Shown here: piece by piece, positions 61,701-64,000 of the stretch | Layout of the letters: each line of letters opens with the position of its first letter | Numbering within the stretch: the stretch's first letter is position 1 | Assembly: GCA_947846985.1 (NCBI GenBank) | Contig: CANTUZ010000011.1 | Coordinates: forward strand, 28,763,589-28,827,588 | DNA: 64,000 bases | Direction: 5' to 3' | DNA from: Fratercula arctica | Taxonomy: Eukaryota; Chordata; Aves; Charadriiformes; Alcidae | Notes under the pieces: generated by a model | The model's input: only the letters and a program-made list of their open reading frames with translations | Database searches by the model: none | Told to the model about the DNA's origin: nothing | Position numbers and translations under genes: made by a program

Positions 61701-63276
61701 GCTGTTACGGGAATGTTTATGGCAACCTTCCTTTGCAGAGCAGGTGAGTTAGAGCATATGCAGAGTTTTCTGCCCTTCCTTCTGCAATTCACAGGCTGTT
61801 AAAACTTCTGAGGAAGTCAACTTGATTTCAAAGGGCCAGGATGAAGAGTAATTAGAAAATTGACTTTGTGAGAGCGAGTCCTCTCTGTGTGGAGCAGGTC
61901 AGCTGTACCACCACTAACTGTTCCTCCAATATTCGAGGAAGGGGAAAGCAGTCATAGTGAAGGATGAACTCATCCGTTGCACAGCCTTTTCCTCTGGCTG
62001 GCACTGGACCATCGAAGGTCTCGCACTCCCTGGTGGCTGCGATGCTCGGAGCAGTGTTGAGTCCCTCTTGCCCCCTGTGACAGGAGGTCTCTCCTGCCAC
62101 CCCATCAGCAGTCCAGCAGGACACAGTCCTGTTGTGTTTCTGAAGCTGTAGTGCCTGTGCTGGTAAACTTCTGGAAAAACAAGGAAAGGAAACGTGTCTC
62201 TTCAACCTCGTGTCTGAGTGCTGGCGTTCAAAGCCGATACCCCATCTGCCACGATCATCTCACTTGGATGTTCCTGGGTCCCACTAGAACCAGGCGGGAC
62301 GTGCTGCTCGTGGGGGCTCTCCCGAGGACTGCGGGAGCCCAGAGTTTGCTCGGTCCTTGCAGAAATTCCTGCAGCTCTCTTGCTGCTTATACTTGCTGTT
62401 TTCAGTCTCTTCCCCCCACTATTATACGCCGGCTGTTACCAGTGAGAACAGAGACCTCCTGGCCAGGGAAAGGCTCTGCCCCCACAAATGCTGTCACATT
62501 TAAGTACGCTTACGCTAAGTGTAGCCAGCTGTAGTAAGTGCCCCATCTTTGTGTCTCCTGCTTCATGGGTCGCAGCTTGCGCTTGCTGCCGGGCTGACTT
62601 GCATGAAATTAATGAATTTTTAATTTTGTTTGGTTTAAAATAAATGAAAGTGTAAGGAAAGATACAAAAGCTTCAGCTACATCCTTGTTTCTAAGTCAAA
62701 TGCCATGGGCTTTTTTTATTGCAGTCATTTAAAAGATCTACTGTAACAGTGTTTAAAAATACAGGTGCTGCTAAATTCTTCCTACAATTACGCTTTGGAA
62801 ACTGTTTATTTTGGCAGCTTTTTCTATATAAGGTTTATTAGCTATTAATTTTCCATACCGTGAATCATTTGTCTGATCATTCATCTGTTTTATTTTCTAT
62901 TTTAATGTGATTATGGCAAACGAGCAATCAAATGCGCTCTACGGTCTTGACAGTTTTGAGCAACTGAGATCCTGTCGCACACAATTTGTCTGATTACAGC
63001 ACCAAAACTGTGTTTGTGTTTGGATGCAAATCACACTGGGGTTGAAGTCACAATAACCAGCATTACTTAAAAGCCCGCGGGGGTTGCGTGAGTTTGTGCA
63101 GTTTGGGGATTCCCCTCGGCTCTCGCTGGTCCCTGATGCCGTGTCTCTCTTACAGAGCCTACGCGGAGACGAGCCAGCTGGGTGGCGAGGATGAGAGCCG
63201 GTTGGAAGACGACTTGCACAGCAACGAGCAGAGGTTATTCTGGCATGAGGATTCAAAGCCCGGGACGCTTGTGTAG
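1677..63276 (+). CDS. FRMD4B: FRMD4B coding span (22 exons in window, 5' end missing)
   Basis: The joined exons give 981 residues plus stop with no frameshift. Residue numbers in all entries count from the first Met at 1677. Layout: FERM domain (about 5-305: F1 5-85, F2 90-205, F3 206-305), a Lys/Glu-rich coiled coil (about 365-400), the CUPID/DUF3338 region (to about 515), then a long Ser/Tyr-rich tail ending GTLV. Known for the family: FRMD4B/GRSP1 binds the Arf guanine exchange factor GRP1/cytohesin-3 and is a cortical scaffold; the paralogue FRMD4A links Par3 to cytohesin-1 and Arf6 in epithelial polarity. FRMD4B rather than FRMD4A is chosen from recalled diagnostic segments: [11 protein letters not shown] in exon 5, [17 protein letters not shown] in exon 17 and the [10 protein letters not shown] end. 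The recalled mammalian protein is about 1034 residues, so roughly 50 N-terminal residues lie on upstream exon(s) outside the window. Confidence 0.96.
1743..2502 (+). other. FRMD4B: FRMD4B intron 1
   Basis: 760 bases, GT-AG. It ends in an AT-rich stretch and acceptor tttcaatag. Nothing else was recognised. Confidence 0.9.
2503..2597 (+). CDS. FRMD4B: FRMD4B exon 2: FERM F1 lobe
   Basis: 95 bases encoding residues 23-53 plus two bases of Thr54. It reads [20 protein letters not shown] and then [11 protein letters not shown]. The [13 protein letters not shown] segment is the F1 core shared with other FERM proteins. Donor is the consensus gtaagt. Confidence 0.97.
2598..4761 (+). other. FRMD4B: FRMD4B intron 2
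   Basis: 2164 bases. It contains a 241-codon stop-free frame (3563-4288, +) that resembles no protein I know and looks fortuitous. No repeats were recognised. Confidence 0.85.
4762..4854 (+). CDS. FRMD4B: FRMD4B exon 3: end of FERM F1 lobe
   Basis: 93 bases; the first base completes Thr54 and the last two start Arg85. It encodes the [16 protein letters not shown] segment, typical of the F1 lobe end of FERM proteins, then LYFAVR leading into F2. Acceptor is ttccgcag, donor gtgagt. Confidence 0.97.
4855..8912 (+). other. FRMD4B: FRMD4B intron 3
   Basis: 4058 bases. It holds three copies of CCTATGCCTTG (near 5868, 6256 and 6281) and a weak MIR-like fragment near 6896-6952. It ends in a T12 tract and acceptor attttcag. 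Nothing else was recognised. Confidence 0.85.
6896..6952 (+). repeat. Possible MIR SINE 3' fragment
   Basis: It contains ATCTCTGTGG, then GTTCCCCATCTGTACTG and GTGGTGATAA. This resembles the 'CTCTGTGCCTCAGTTTCCCC, ATCTGTAAAATGGG, GATAAT' segment of MIR as I remember it. Short and diverged, so only suggestive. Confidence 0.35.
8913..8997 (+). CDS. FRMD4B: FRMD4B exon 4: FERM F2 lobe start
   Basis: 85 bases, residues 85-113. It reads [20 protein letters not shown] and then NAKSCVHQ, the first F2 helix region. The split Arg85 is completed by the first base and the exon ends in phase 0. Donor is gtaagc. Confidence 0.97.
9645..9670. repeat. A-rich simple repeat
   Basis: A-rich run with T at regular spacing, approximately (AAAAAAT)n. 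A low-complexity intronic tract with no visible SINE body in front of it. Confidence 0.8.
12090..12145. repeat. AT-rich low-complexity block
   Basis: About 55 bases almost entirely A/T, with repeated TAATATATTA-like units that are partly palindromic. Confidence 0.75.
17885..17990 (+). repeat. MIR-like SINE fragment
   Basis: Ordered segments match the MIR consensus as I recall it: CTTCAAATCCTCGCTCTGCT, ACTTAACTACCGTGTAACCT and CAGTTCCTTTGCCTCCCTGT. These parallel 'gaatcccagctctgccactta', 'ctagctgtgtgacc' and 'aacctctctgtgcctcag'. Orientation is sense on +. It is an ancient amniote core-SINE type of element and fits old intronic DNA. Confidence 0.7.
18838..18910 (+). repeat. CR1 LINE 3'-end fragment
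   Basis: GATGGTCTTGATGAGCTTTT followed by AAGGTCCTTCTAGCCCTGTT resembles the 3' end of avian CR1 ('gatgatctttaaggtcccttccaaccc'). It is truncated, as most CR1 copies are, and supports a sauropsid host. Confidence 0.65.
19455..19468. repeat. Poly-A tract (A14)
   Basis: Fourteen consecutive A residues. No recognisable retroposed gene or SINE body lies immediately upstream. Confidence 0.9.
19842..19876. repeat. Short tandem repeat, period 16
   Basis: GGTGCAGTAGGTG occurs at 19842-19854 and 19858-19870, with a third partial copy to 19876. A local duplication in the intron. Confidence 0.85.
20028..20040. repeat. Poly-A tract (A13)
   Basis: Thirteen consecutive A residues in intron 4. No retroposed sequence was recognised upstream. 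Confidence 0.9.
20430..20722 (+). promoter_or_regulatory. FRMD4B: Intronic CpG-rich block, candidate alternative promoter
   Basis: GC-rich, CpG-dense sequence amid otherwise AT-leaning intron. It ends in two GC boxes, GGGGCGG at 20703-20709 and 20713-20719, about 60-80 bases before exon 5. A G/A-rich part (20526-20570) could form G-quadruplexes. The frame of exon 5 is open upstream through the whole block to an ATG at 20393, with further in-frame ATGs at 20570 and 20627. Transcription from here could give an FRMD4B form without the F1 lobe. The promoter role is inference. Confidence 0.4.
20726..20749. repeat. (CA)n microsatellite
   Basis: Interrupted CA repeat (ACACACACACAG, then ACACACACACAG). 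It lies 30 bases before the exon 5 acceptor, within or beside the expected branch-point region. Confidence 0.9.
20780..20836 (+). CDS. FRMD4B: FRMD4B exon 5: FERM F2 lobe
   Basis: 57 bases, residues 114-132: [19 protein letters not shown]. It is an F2 helix and one of the segments that separates FRMD4B from FRMD4A. Phase 0 at both ends. Acceptor is gcgacag, donor gtaagc. An AG six bases into the exon could act as an in-frame alternative acceptor. Confidence 0.97.
20837..21829 (+). other. FRMD4B: FRMD4B intron 5 with G-runs
   Basis: 993 bases between exon 5 and the microexon. It contains two long coding-strand G runs, 20984-20999 (G11-C-G4) and 21356-21372 (G6-A-G10). G runs of this kind can bind hnRNP H/F or form quadruplexes near splice sites. 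Confidence 0.85.
21830..21852 (+). CDS. FRMD4B: FRMD4B exon 6: 23-base microexon in FERM F2
   Basis: Residues 133-139 plus two bases: EAKGDYS and the start of Ser140. Acceptor is ttcaattgtag, donor gtaata. The EAKGDY sequence is conserved in FRMD4A/B as I recall them, so the exon is real despite its size. Skipping it would place exon 7, which begins TGATGA, in a frame with an immediate stop. Confidence 0.93.
24980..26200. other. AT-rich block, candidate conserved non-coding element
   Basis: About 1.2 kb free of obvious repeats and coding frames, rich in homeodomain-type TAAT/ATTA cores (for example TGGTAATTATTCATCATG near 25331). The texture resembles conserved intronic enhancers, but conservation cannot be judged from one sequence. 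Confidence 0.25.
29410..29452 (+). repeat. Possible MIR SINE 3' tail
   Basis: CGTTCCTCATCTGCAAAGTG followed by GAAATATGGAT resembles the MIR tail 'tttcctcatctgtaaaatggg'. Very short, weak evidence. Confidence 0.35.
34107..34222 (-). repeat. CR1 LINE 3'-end fragment, minus strand
   Basis: On +, AGTCTATGACTTAAGCTGGA, then AGGGACCTCAGGAGGTTGCC and AACCTCCTGCTCTAAGAGCA. This matches the reverse complement of avian CR1 3' ends ('ggttggaagggacctcaggaggtcatctagtccaacctcctgctc'). It ends near GTTGCTCAGGGCCTG, also typical of these elements. Confidence 0.75.
35829..35912 (+). CDS. FRMD4B: FRMD4B exon 7: FERM F2 lobe
   Basis: 84 bases, Ser140 to the first two bases of Cys168. It reads [20 protein letters not shown], then EHPSLAY. 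Acceptor is ttttttag, donor gtgagc. The exon opens with TGATGA, read correctly only after the microexon contributes two bases. Confidence 0.97.
35913..37115 (+). other. FRMD4B: FRMD4B intron 7
   Basis: 1203 bases. A short direct repeat (CTGGATCAG near 36129 and 36145) is present. The frame of exon 8 is open upstream to 36910, apparently by chance. Nothing else was recognised. Confidence 0.85.
37116..37181 (+). CDS. FRMD4B: FRMD4B exon 8: FERM F2 lobe
   Basis: 66 bases from the end of Cys168 to the first two bases of Gln190. It reads [20 protein letters not shown], then V. The segment is an F2 helix of the FRMD4 family. Acceptor is ttttgcag, donor gtgagt. Confidence 0.97.
37182..38233 (+). 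other. FRMD4B: FRMD4B intron 8
   Basis: 1052 bases, AT-rich, with an A15 tract near 37524-37538. Acceptor is gtctacag. Nothing else was recognised. Confidence 0.85.
38234..38291 (+). CDS. FRMD4B: FRMD4B exon 9: F2/F3 junction of FERM
   Basis: 58 bases, Gln190 completed, then [19 protein letters not shown] to residue 209. 'LPTYGVHYY' marks the start of the PH/PTB-like F3 lobe. Ends in phase 0. Donor is gttagt, slightly off consensus. Confidence 0.97.
38292..39226 (+). other. FRMD4B: FRMD4B intron 9
   Basis: 935 bases. No repeats or other features were recognised. It ends in a short polypyrimidine tract and acceptor tttttcag. Confidence 0.85.
39227..39313 (+). CDS. FRMD4B: FRMD4B exon 10: FERM F3 lobe
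   Basis: 87 bases, residues 210-238: [20 protein letters not shown], then LQDKVKPRK. '[14 protein letters not shown]' is the signature beta-strand pair of the F3 lobe. Phase 0 at both ends. Donor is gtaagt. Confidence 0.97.
39346..39361 (+). repeat. Poly-G tract (G9-C-G6)
   Basis: A coding-strand G run directly downstream of the exon 10 donor, preceded by T7. It resembles the G runs in intron 5 and could form a quadruplex or act as an intronic splicing element. Confidence 0.8.
44267..44294. repeat. Tandem duplication, period 15
   Basis: CAGCATTGCCGGC occurs at 44267-44279 and again at 44282-44294. Confidence 0.9.
46279..46296. repeat. Poly-T tract (T18)
   Basis: Eighteen consecutive T residues. 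It could be the tail of a minus-strand retroposon, but no body was recognised next to it. Confidence 0.85.
46630..47180 (+). promoter_or_regulatory. FRMD4B: Intronic CpG island with splice donor, candidate alternative promoter and first exon
   Basis: About 550 bases of GC- and CpG-rich DNA, densest at 46890-47130 (for example GAAGCCGGCGGGAGCGGAGC), unlike the flanking intron. A strong donor, GGGAG|GTGAGT, lies at 47084/47085. This suggests a first exon ending at 47084 and splicing to exon 11 at 48779. ATGs at 46989 and 47027 do not lead into the exon 11 frame: the first stops at 47037-47039, the second has 58 bases to the donor, giving the wrong phase. A transcript from here would be non-coding or start at an internal Met. 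No expression evidence is available. Confidence 0.5.
48779..48855 (+). CDS. FRMD4B: FRMD4B exon 11: FERM F3 lobe
   Basis: 77 bases, residues 239-263 plus two bases of Arg264: [20 protein letters not shown], then VHDPR. F3 strands of the PTB-like fold. Acceptor is tctcctag, donor gtaagg. Confidence 0.97.
48856..49951 (+). other. FRMD4B: FRMD4B intron 11
   Basis: 1096 bases. A 136-codon open frame at 49202-49612 resembles no known protein. No repeats were recognised. Confidence 0.85.
49952..50090 (+). CDS. FRMD4B: FRMD4B exon 12: end of FERM F3 lobe
   Basis: 139 bases, residues 264-310. It reads [20 protein letters not shown], then [20 protein letters not shown] and DRKQSK. The [20 protein letters not shown] helix closes the FERM domain. 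Donor is gtaagt, phase 0. Confidence 0.97.
50091..50609 (+). other. FRMD4B: FRMD4B intron 12
   Basis: 519 bases ending in a T-rich tract before acceptor tgcttcag. Nothing else was recognised. Confidence 0.9.
50610..50751 (+). CDS. FRMD4B: FRMD4B exon 13: linker after FERM
   Basis: 142 bases, residues 311-357 plus one base. It reads [20 protein letters not shown], then [20 protein letters not shown] and NGSLISS. A Ser/Thr-rich linker; ARSLDD and KVSKL are plausible phosphorylation sites (inference). Donor is gtaata. Confidence 0.96.
50752..51548 (+). other. FRMD4B: FRMD4B intron 13
   Basis: 797 bases. Nothing was recognised besides the splice sites; acceptor tttttcag. Confidence 0.9.
51549..51682 (+). 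CDS. FRMD4B: FRMD4B exon 14: coiled coil, start of CUPID/DUF3338 region
   Basis: 134 bases, residues 358-402. After [20 protein letters not shown] comes [20 protein letters not shown], a strongly charged heptad-like stretch predicted to form a coiled coil. In this family (FRMD4A/B, INAVA, CCDC120) this region is part of the cytohesin-binding CUPID domain. Donor is gtgaga, phase 0. Confidence 0.96.
51683..51774 (+). other. FRMD4B: FRMD4B intron 14 (92 bases)
   Basis: By far the shortest intron of the gene. It has no stop in the frame of exon 14. If retained, translation would continue 30 codons and stop just inside exon 15 (AGC TGA), because 92 is not a multiple of 3. Confidence 0.9.
51775..51894 (+). 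CDS. FRMD4B: FRMD4B exon 15: CUPID/DUF3338 core
   Basis: 120 bases, residues 403-442. It reads [20 protein letters not shown], then [20 protein letters not shown]. '[11 protein letters not shown]...[10 protein letters not shown]' is the most recognisable part of the CUPID domain. In phase 0 at both ends. Donor is gtgagc. Confidence 0.97.
51895..53152 (+). other. FRMD4B: FRMD4B intron 15
   Basis: 1258 bases, ending in an AT-rich stretch and acceptor aatttgcag. No repeats were recognised. Confidence 0.9.
53153..53381 (+). CDS. FRMD4B: FRMD4B exon 16: CUPID helical segment
   Basis: 229 bases, residues 443-518 plus one base. It holds [20 protein letters not shown], a Lys-rich [20 protein letters not shown] and [20 protein letters not shown]. 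Helical, charged, conserved with FRMD4A. The KKKRK patch is a possible basic membrane or nuclear signal (inference). Donor is gtaaac. Confidence 0.97.
53382..56601 (+). other. FRMD4B: FRMD4B intron 16
   Basis: 3220 bases. It includes an uninterrupted T24 tract at 53991-54014. No exon or further repeat was recognised. Confidence 0.85.
53991..54014. repeat. Poly-T tract (T24)
   Basis: Twenty-four consecutive T residues, the longest homopolymer in the window. No target-site duplication or retroposon body was recognised; it may be length-polymorphic or an assembly-sensitive site. Confidence 0.95.
56602..56658 (+). CDS. FRMD4B: FRMD4B exon 17: Ser/Asp-rich segment
   Basis: 57 bases, residues 519-537 plus one base: [19 protein letters not shown]. 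Diagnostic for FRMD4B. Same phase at both ends, so skipping would be in frame. Several S/T-x-x-D/E sites fit casein kinase 2 (inference). Acceptor is attcacag, donor gtatgt. Confidence 0.96.
57135..57160. repeat. (CA)n microsatellite
   Basis: Interrupted CA repeat of about 26 bases. Confidence 0.9.
57271..57385. repeat. Possible ancient amniote interspersed repeat
   Basis: GGCCTGATTCTGATCTTAGT followed by AAAATGGAGTTACACCTGAT recalls the repeated 'gcctgattctg...ggagttacacc' sequences frequent in turtle, crocodile and bird genomes. I cannot name the family with confidence. Confidence 0.35.
57979..58126 (+). CDS. FRMD4B: FRMD4B exon 18: Pro/Ser-rich tail
   Basis: 148 bases, residues 538-586 plus two bases. 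It contains [20 protein letters not shown], then [26 protein letters not shown] is an SH3-ligand-like proline motif; RKSS is a basophilic kinase site (both inference). Donor is gtaggg. Confidence 0.96.
58127..59358 (+). other. FRMD4B: FRMD4B intron 18
   Basis: 1232 bases. No repeats or other features were recognised; acceptor cattacag. Confidence 0.9.
59359..59484 (+). CDS. FRMD4B: FRMD4B exon 19: Ser/Thr-rich tail
   Basis: 126 bases, residues 587-628 plus two bases. It reads [20 protein letters not shown], then [20 protein letters not shown]. '[19 protein letters not shown]' is conserved with mammalian FRMD4B as I recall it. RSMPTTP is a plausible 14-3-3/proline-directed site. Donor is gtaagg. 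Confidence 0.96.
59485..60228 (+). other. FRMD4B: FRMD4B intron 19
   Basis: 744 bases. Nothing was recognised; acceptor ttgtttcag. Confidence 0.9.
60229..61034 (+). CDS. FRMD4B: FRMD4B exon 20: large tail exon, Tyr-rich
   Basis: 806 bases, residues 629-897 plus one base, the largest coding exon. In order: [38 protein letters not shown]; a basic RGRRRSKK patch (710-717); [10 protein letters not shown]; a segment with 13 tyrosines in about 50 residues (about 751-801); [39 protein letters not shown], which fits a short helix; and [13 protein letters not shown]. It reads without interruption. Known only as the divergent FRMD4 tail; the functions of these motifs are inference. Donor is gtaatg. 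Confidence 0.97.
61035..61610 (+). other. FRMD4B: FRMD4B intron 20
   Basis: 576 bases ending in a T12 tract and acceptor attccag. Nothing else was recognised. Confidence 0.9.
61611..61743 (+). CDS. FRMD4B: FRMD4B exon 21: tail
   Basis: 133 bases, residues 898-941 plus two bases. It reads [20 protein letters not shown], then [20 protein letters not shown]. 'GNWR..L..GLSDY' and 'CYGNVY' are shared with the mammalian protein as recalled. Donor is gtgagt. Confidence 0.96.
61744..63155 (+). other. FRMD4B: FRMD4B intron 21
   Basis: 1412 bases. The 3' part (62580-62950) is AT-rich and repeat-free and may be conserved non-coding DNA. Acceptor is tctcttacag. Confidence 0.85.
62580..62950. other. AT-rich block, candidate conserved non-coding element
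   Basis: Repeat-free AT-rich sequence just before the last exon with many TAAT/ATTA cores (for example TATTAGCTATTAATTTTCC). Texture only; conservation untested. Confidence 0.2.
63156..63276 (+). CDS. FRMD4B: FRMD4B last coding exon with stop
   Basis: 121 bases, residues 942-981 and TAG at 63274-63276. It reads [20 protein letters not shown], then [19 protein letters not shown]. The ending is the FRMD4B C-terminus as I recall it in mammals. The last three residues, TLV, fit a class I PDZ-binding motif. Confidence 0.97.
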
Positions 63277-64000
63277 ACCCGCCTTCGTACCCTTGCATGC
63301 CTTGCACAAAACGCTGTGACCCCCAGGCAGATCTCGGGGGCAACTTCCAAACCGAACAAGAAAAGGAAGCAGGCGGTTTCGCTGGGAAAGGTTAAATTCA
63401 GCATTGAGAGACTGTAGCAAAACGGTAAAGTTTTACCACGAATGGTGTTCCTTTGTGAATCCGGATAGCCTACGCAAGCAAGGGCAAGCCACAGTTTAAT
63501 CCTTGACTAGATGCAGCACTTGGTTGAAGTATTTATATTTAGCAAGCACTTTTTTGGAAGATTGGAAGATGTTGAAGGCAAACCTCAGAGGAAAAAAAAT
63601 AAATGTGAAAAGGAGACTCTTATGGAAAAACCAGGAATTCTAGGAGCACAATTCTGATGTCTGAAAGAAGAAGAAATGAAAATTTATTCTGCCATGGCTT
63701 ATGGTGACCTGGAAGGACATTCGTAAGCTTATGAAGGATAGATACTGTGTGTGTGTGTGAGGCAAAGGGTGACTTAATCAGTATTGGAACATTACTTGAA
63801 GGAAGGCTGGATTATTTTTTTTTTTATTATGGAGGTTTGAGTGAGTTTATCCATTTTTTGGGGTGTCATTAAGAGTGTTTGTTAGCACCACAAGCAAGTT
63901 CTGGTAAGAAAAGAATTTGCTGACACAGTATGTCATGTAAAACTATAGGCAGCTGTGGGGTTTTGGAAGCAGAAGCAGTAAACTTTGAACTCTTTTCCAT
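63277..64000 (+). other. FRMD4B: FRMD4B 3' UTR (partial)
   Basis: Sequence after the stop, with an AATAAA at 63598-63603 (possible proximal polyadenylation signal), a short GT repeat (63746-63759) and ATTTA-type AU-rich elements near 63530. The real 3' end probably lies beyond the window, since family 3' UTRs are long. Confidence 0.75.
63598..63603 (+). terminator. FRMD4B: Possible polyadenylation signal AATAAA
   Basis: Canonical hexamer 322 bases after the stop, inside an A-rich run. No strong GT-rich downstream element follows immediately, so usage is uncertain. Confidence 0.35.

Noticed and set aside
1..64000. tRNA, rRNA, CRISPR arrays, bacterial operons, intact endogenous retrovirus
   Set aside because: Searched by eye for cloverleaf boxes, regular repeat-spacer arrays, paired LTRs and retroviral gene motifs; none was recognised. 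Short hairpin RNAs such as microRNAs cannot be excluded without folding.
1..64000. A previously undescribed multi-gene system
   Set aside because: All convincing coding sequence belongs to one known gene, FRMD4B; the remainder looks like intron.

Overview
The window is vertebrate genomic DNA, most likely from a bird. It carries one recognisable protein-coding gene on the + strand, FRMD4B (FERM domain-containing 4B, also called GRSP1). I traced 22 coding exons by eye, from 1677 to the stop codon at 63274-63276. Every exon has an AG acceptor upstream and, except the last, a GT donor downstream. The lengths sum to 2946 bases, an unbroken frame of 981 residues plus stop. The first exon seen follows directly on an acceptor, so the 5' exon(s) and main promoter lie to the left of the window. 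The 3' UTR begins at 63277 and runs off the right edge. The bird assignment is inference: introns are compact, interspersed repeats are scarce, and two fragments resemble the 3' end of CR1 LINEs.

Layout: 1-1676 is upstream intron. Exons 1-10 (1677-39313) encode most of the FERM domain: F1 lobe in exons 1-3, F2 in exons 4-8, first part of F3 in exons 9-10. They are separated by introns of 0.8 to 14 kb, and exon 6 is a 23-base microexon. After the 9.5-kb intron 10, exons 11-12 (48779-50090) finish the FERM domain. Exons 13-16 (50610-53381) encode a linker, a highly charged coiled coil and the CUPID/DUF3338 region known in this family to bind cytohesins. Exons 17-22 (56602-63276) encode a Ser/Tyr-rich, probably disordered tail that ends in a class I PDZ-ligand-like terminus (TLV).

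The non-coding DNA is mostly ordinary intron: simple repeats, a MIR-like SINE, CR1 fragments, and several AT-rich stretches that could be conserved non-coding DNA. Two intronic CpG-rich blocks stand out as possible alternative promoters. One (about 20430-20722) abuts exon 5, with an open frame running into it. The other (about 46630-47180) contains a strong splice donor and sits upstream of exon 11. I found no second gene, no structural RNA and no undescribed multi-gene system. The best leads are the alternative promoters and the splicing architecture (microexon, 92-base intron).
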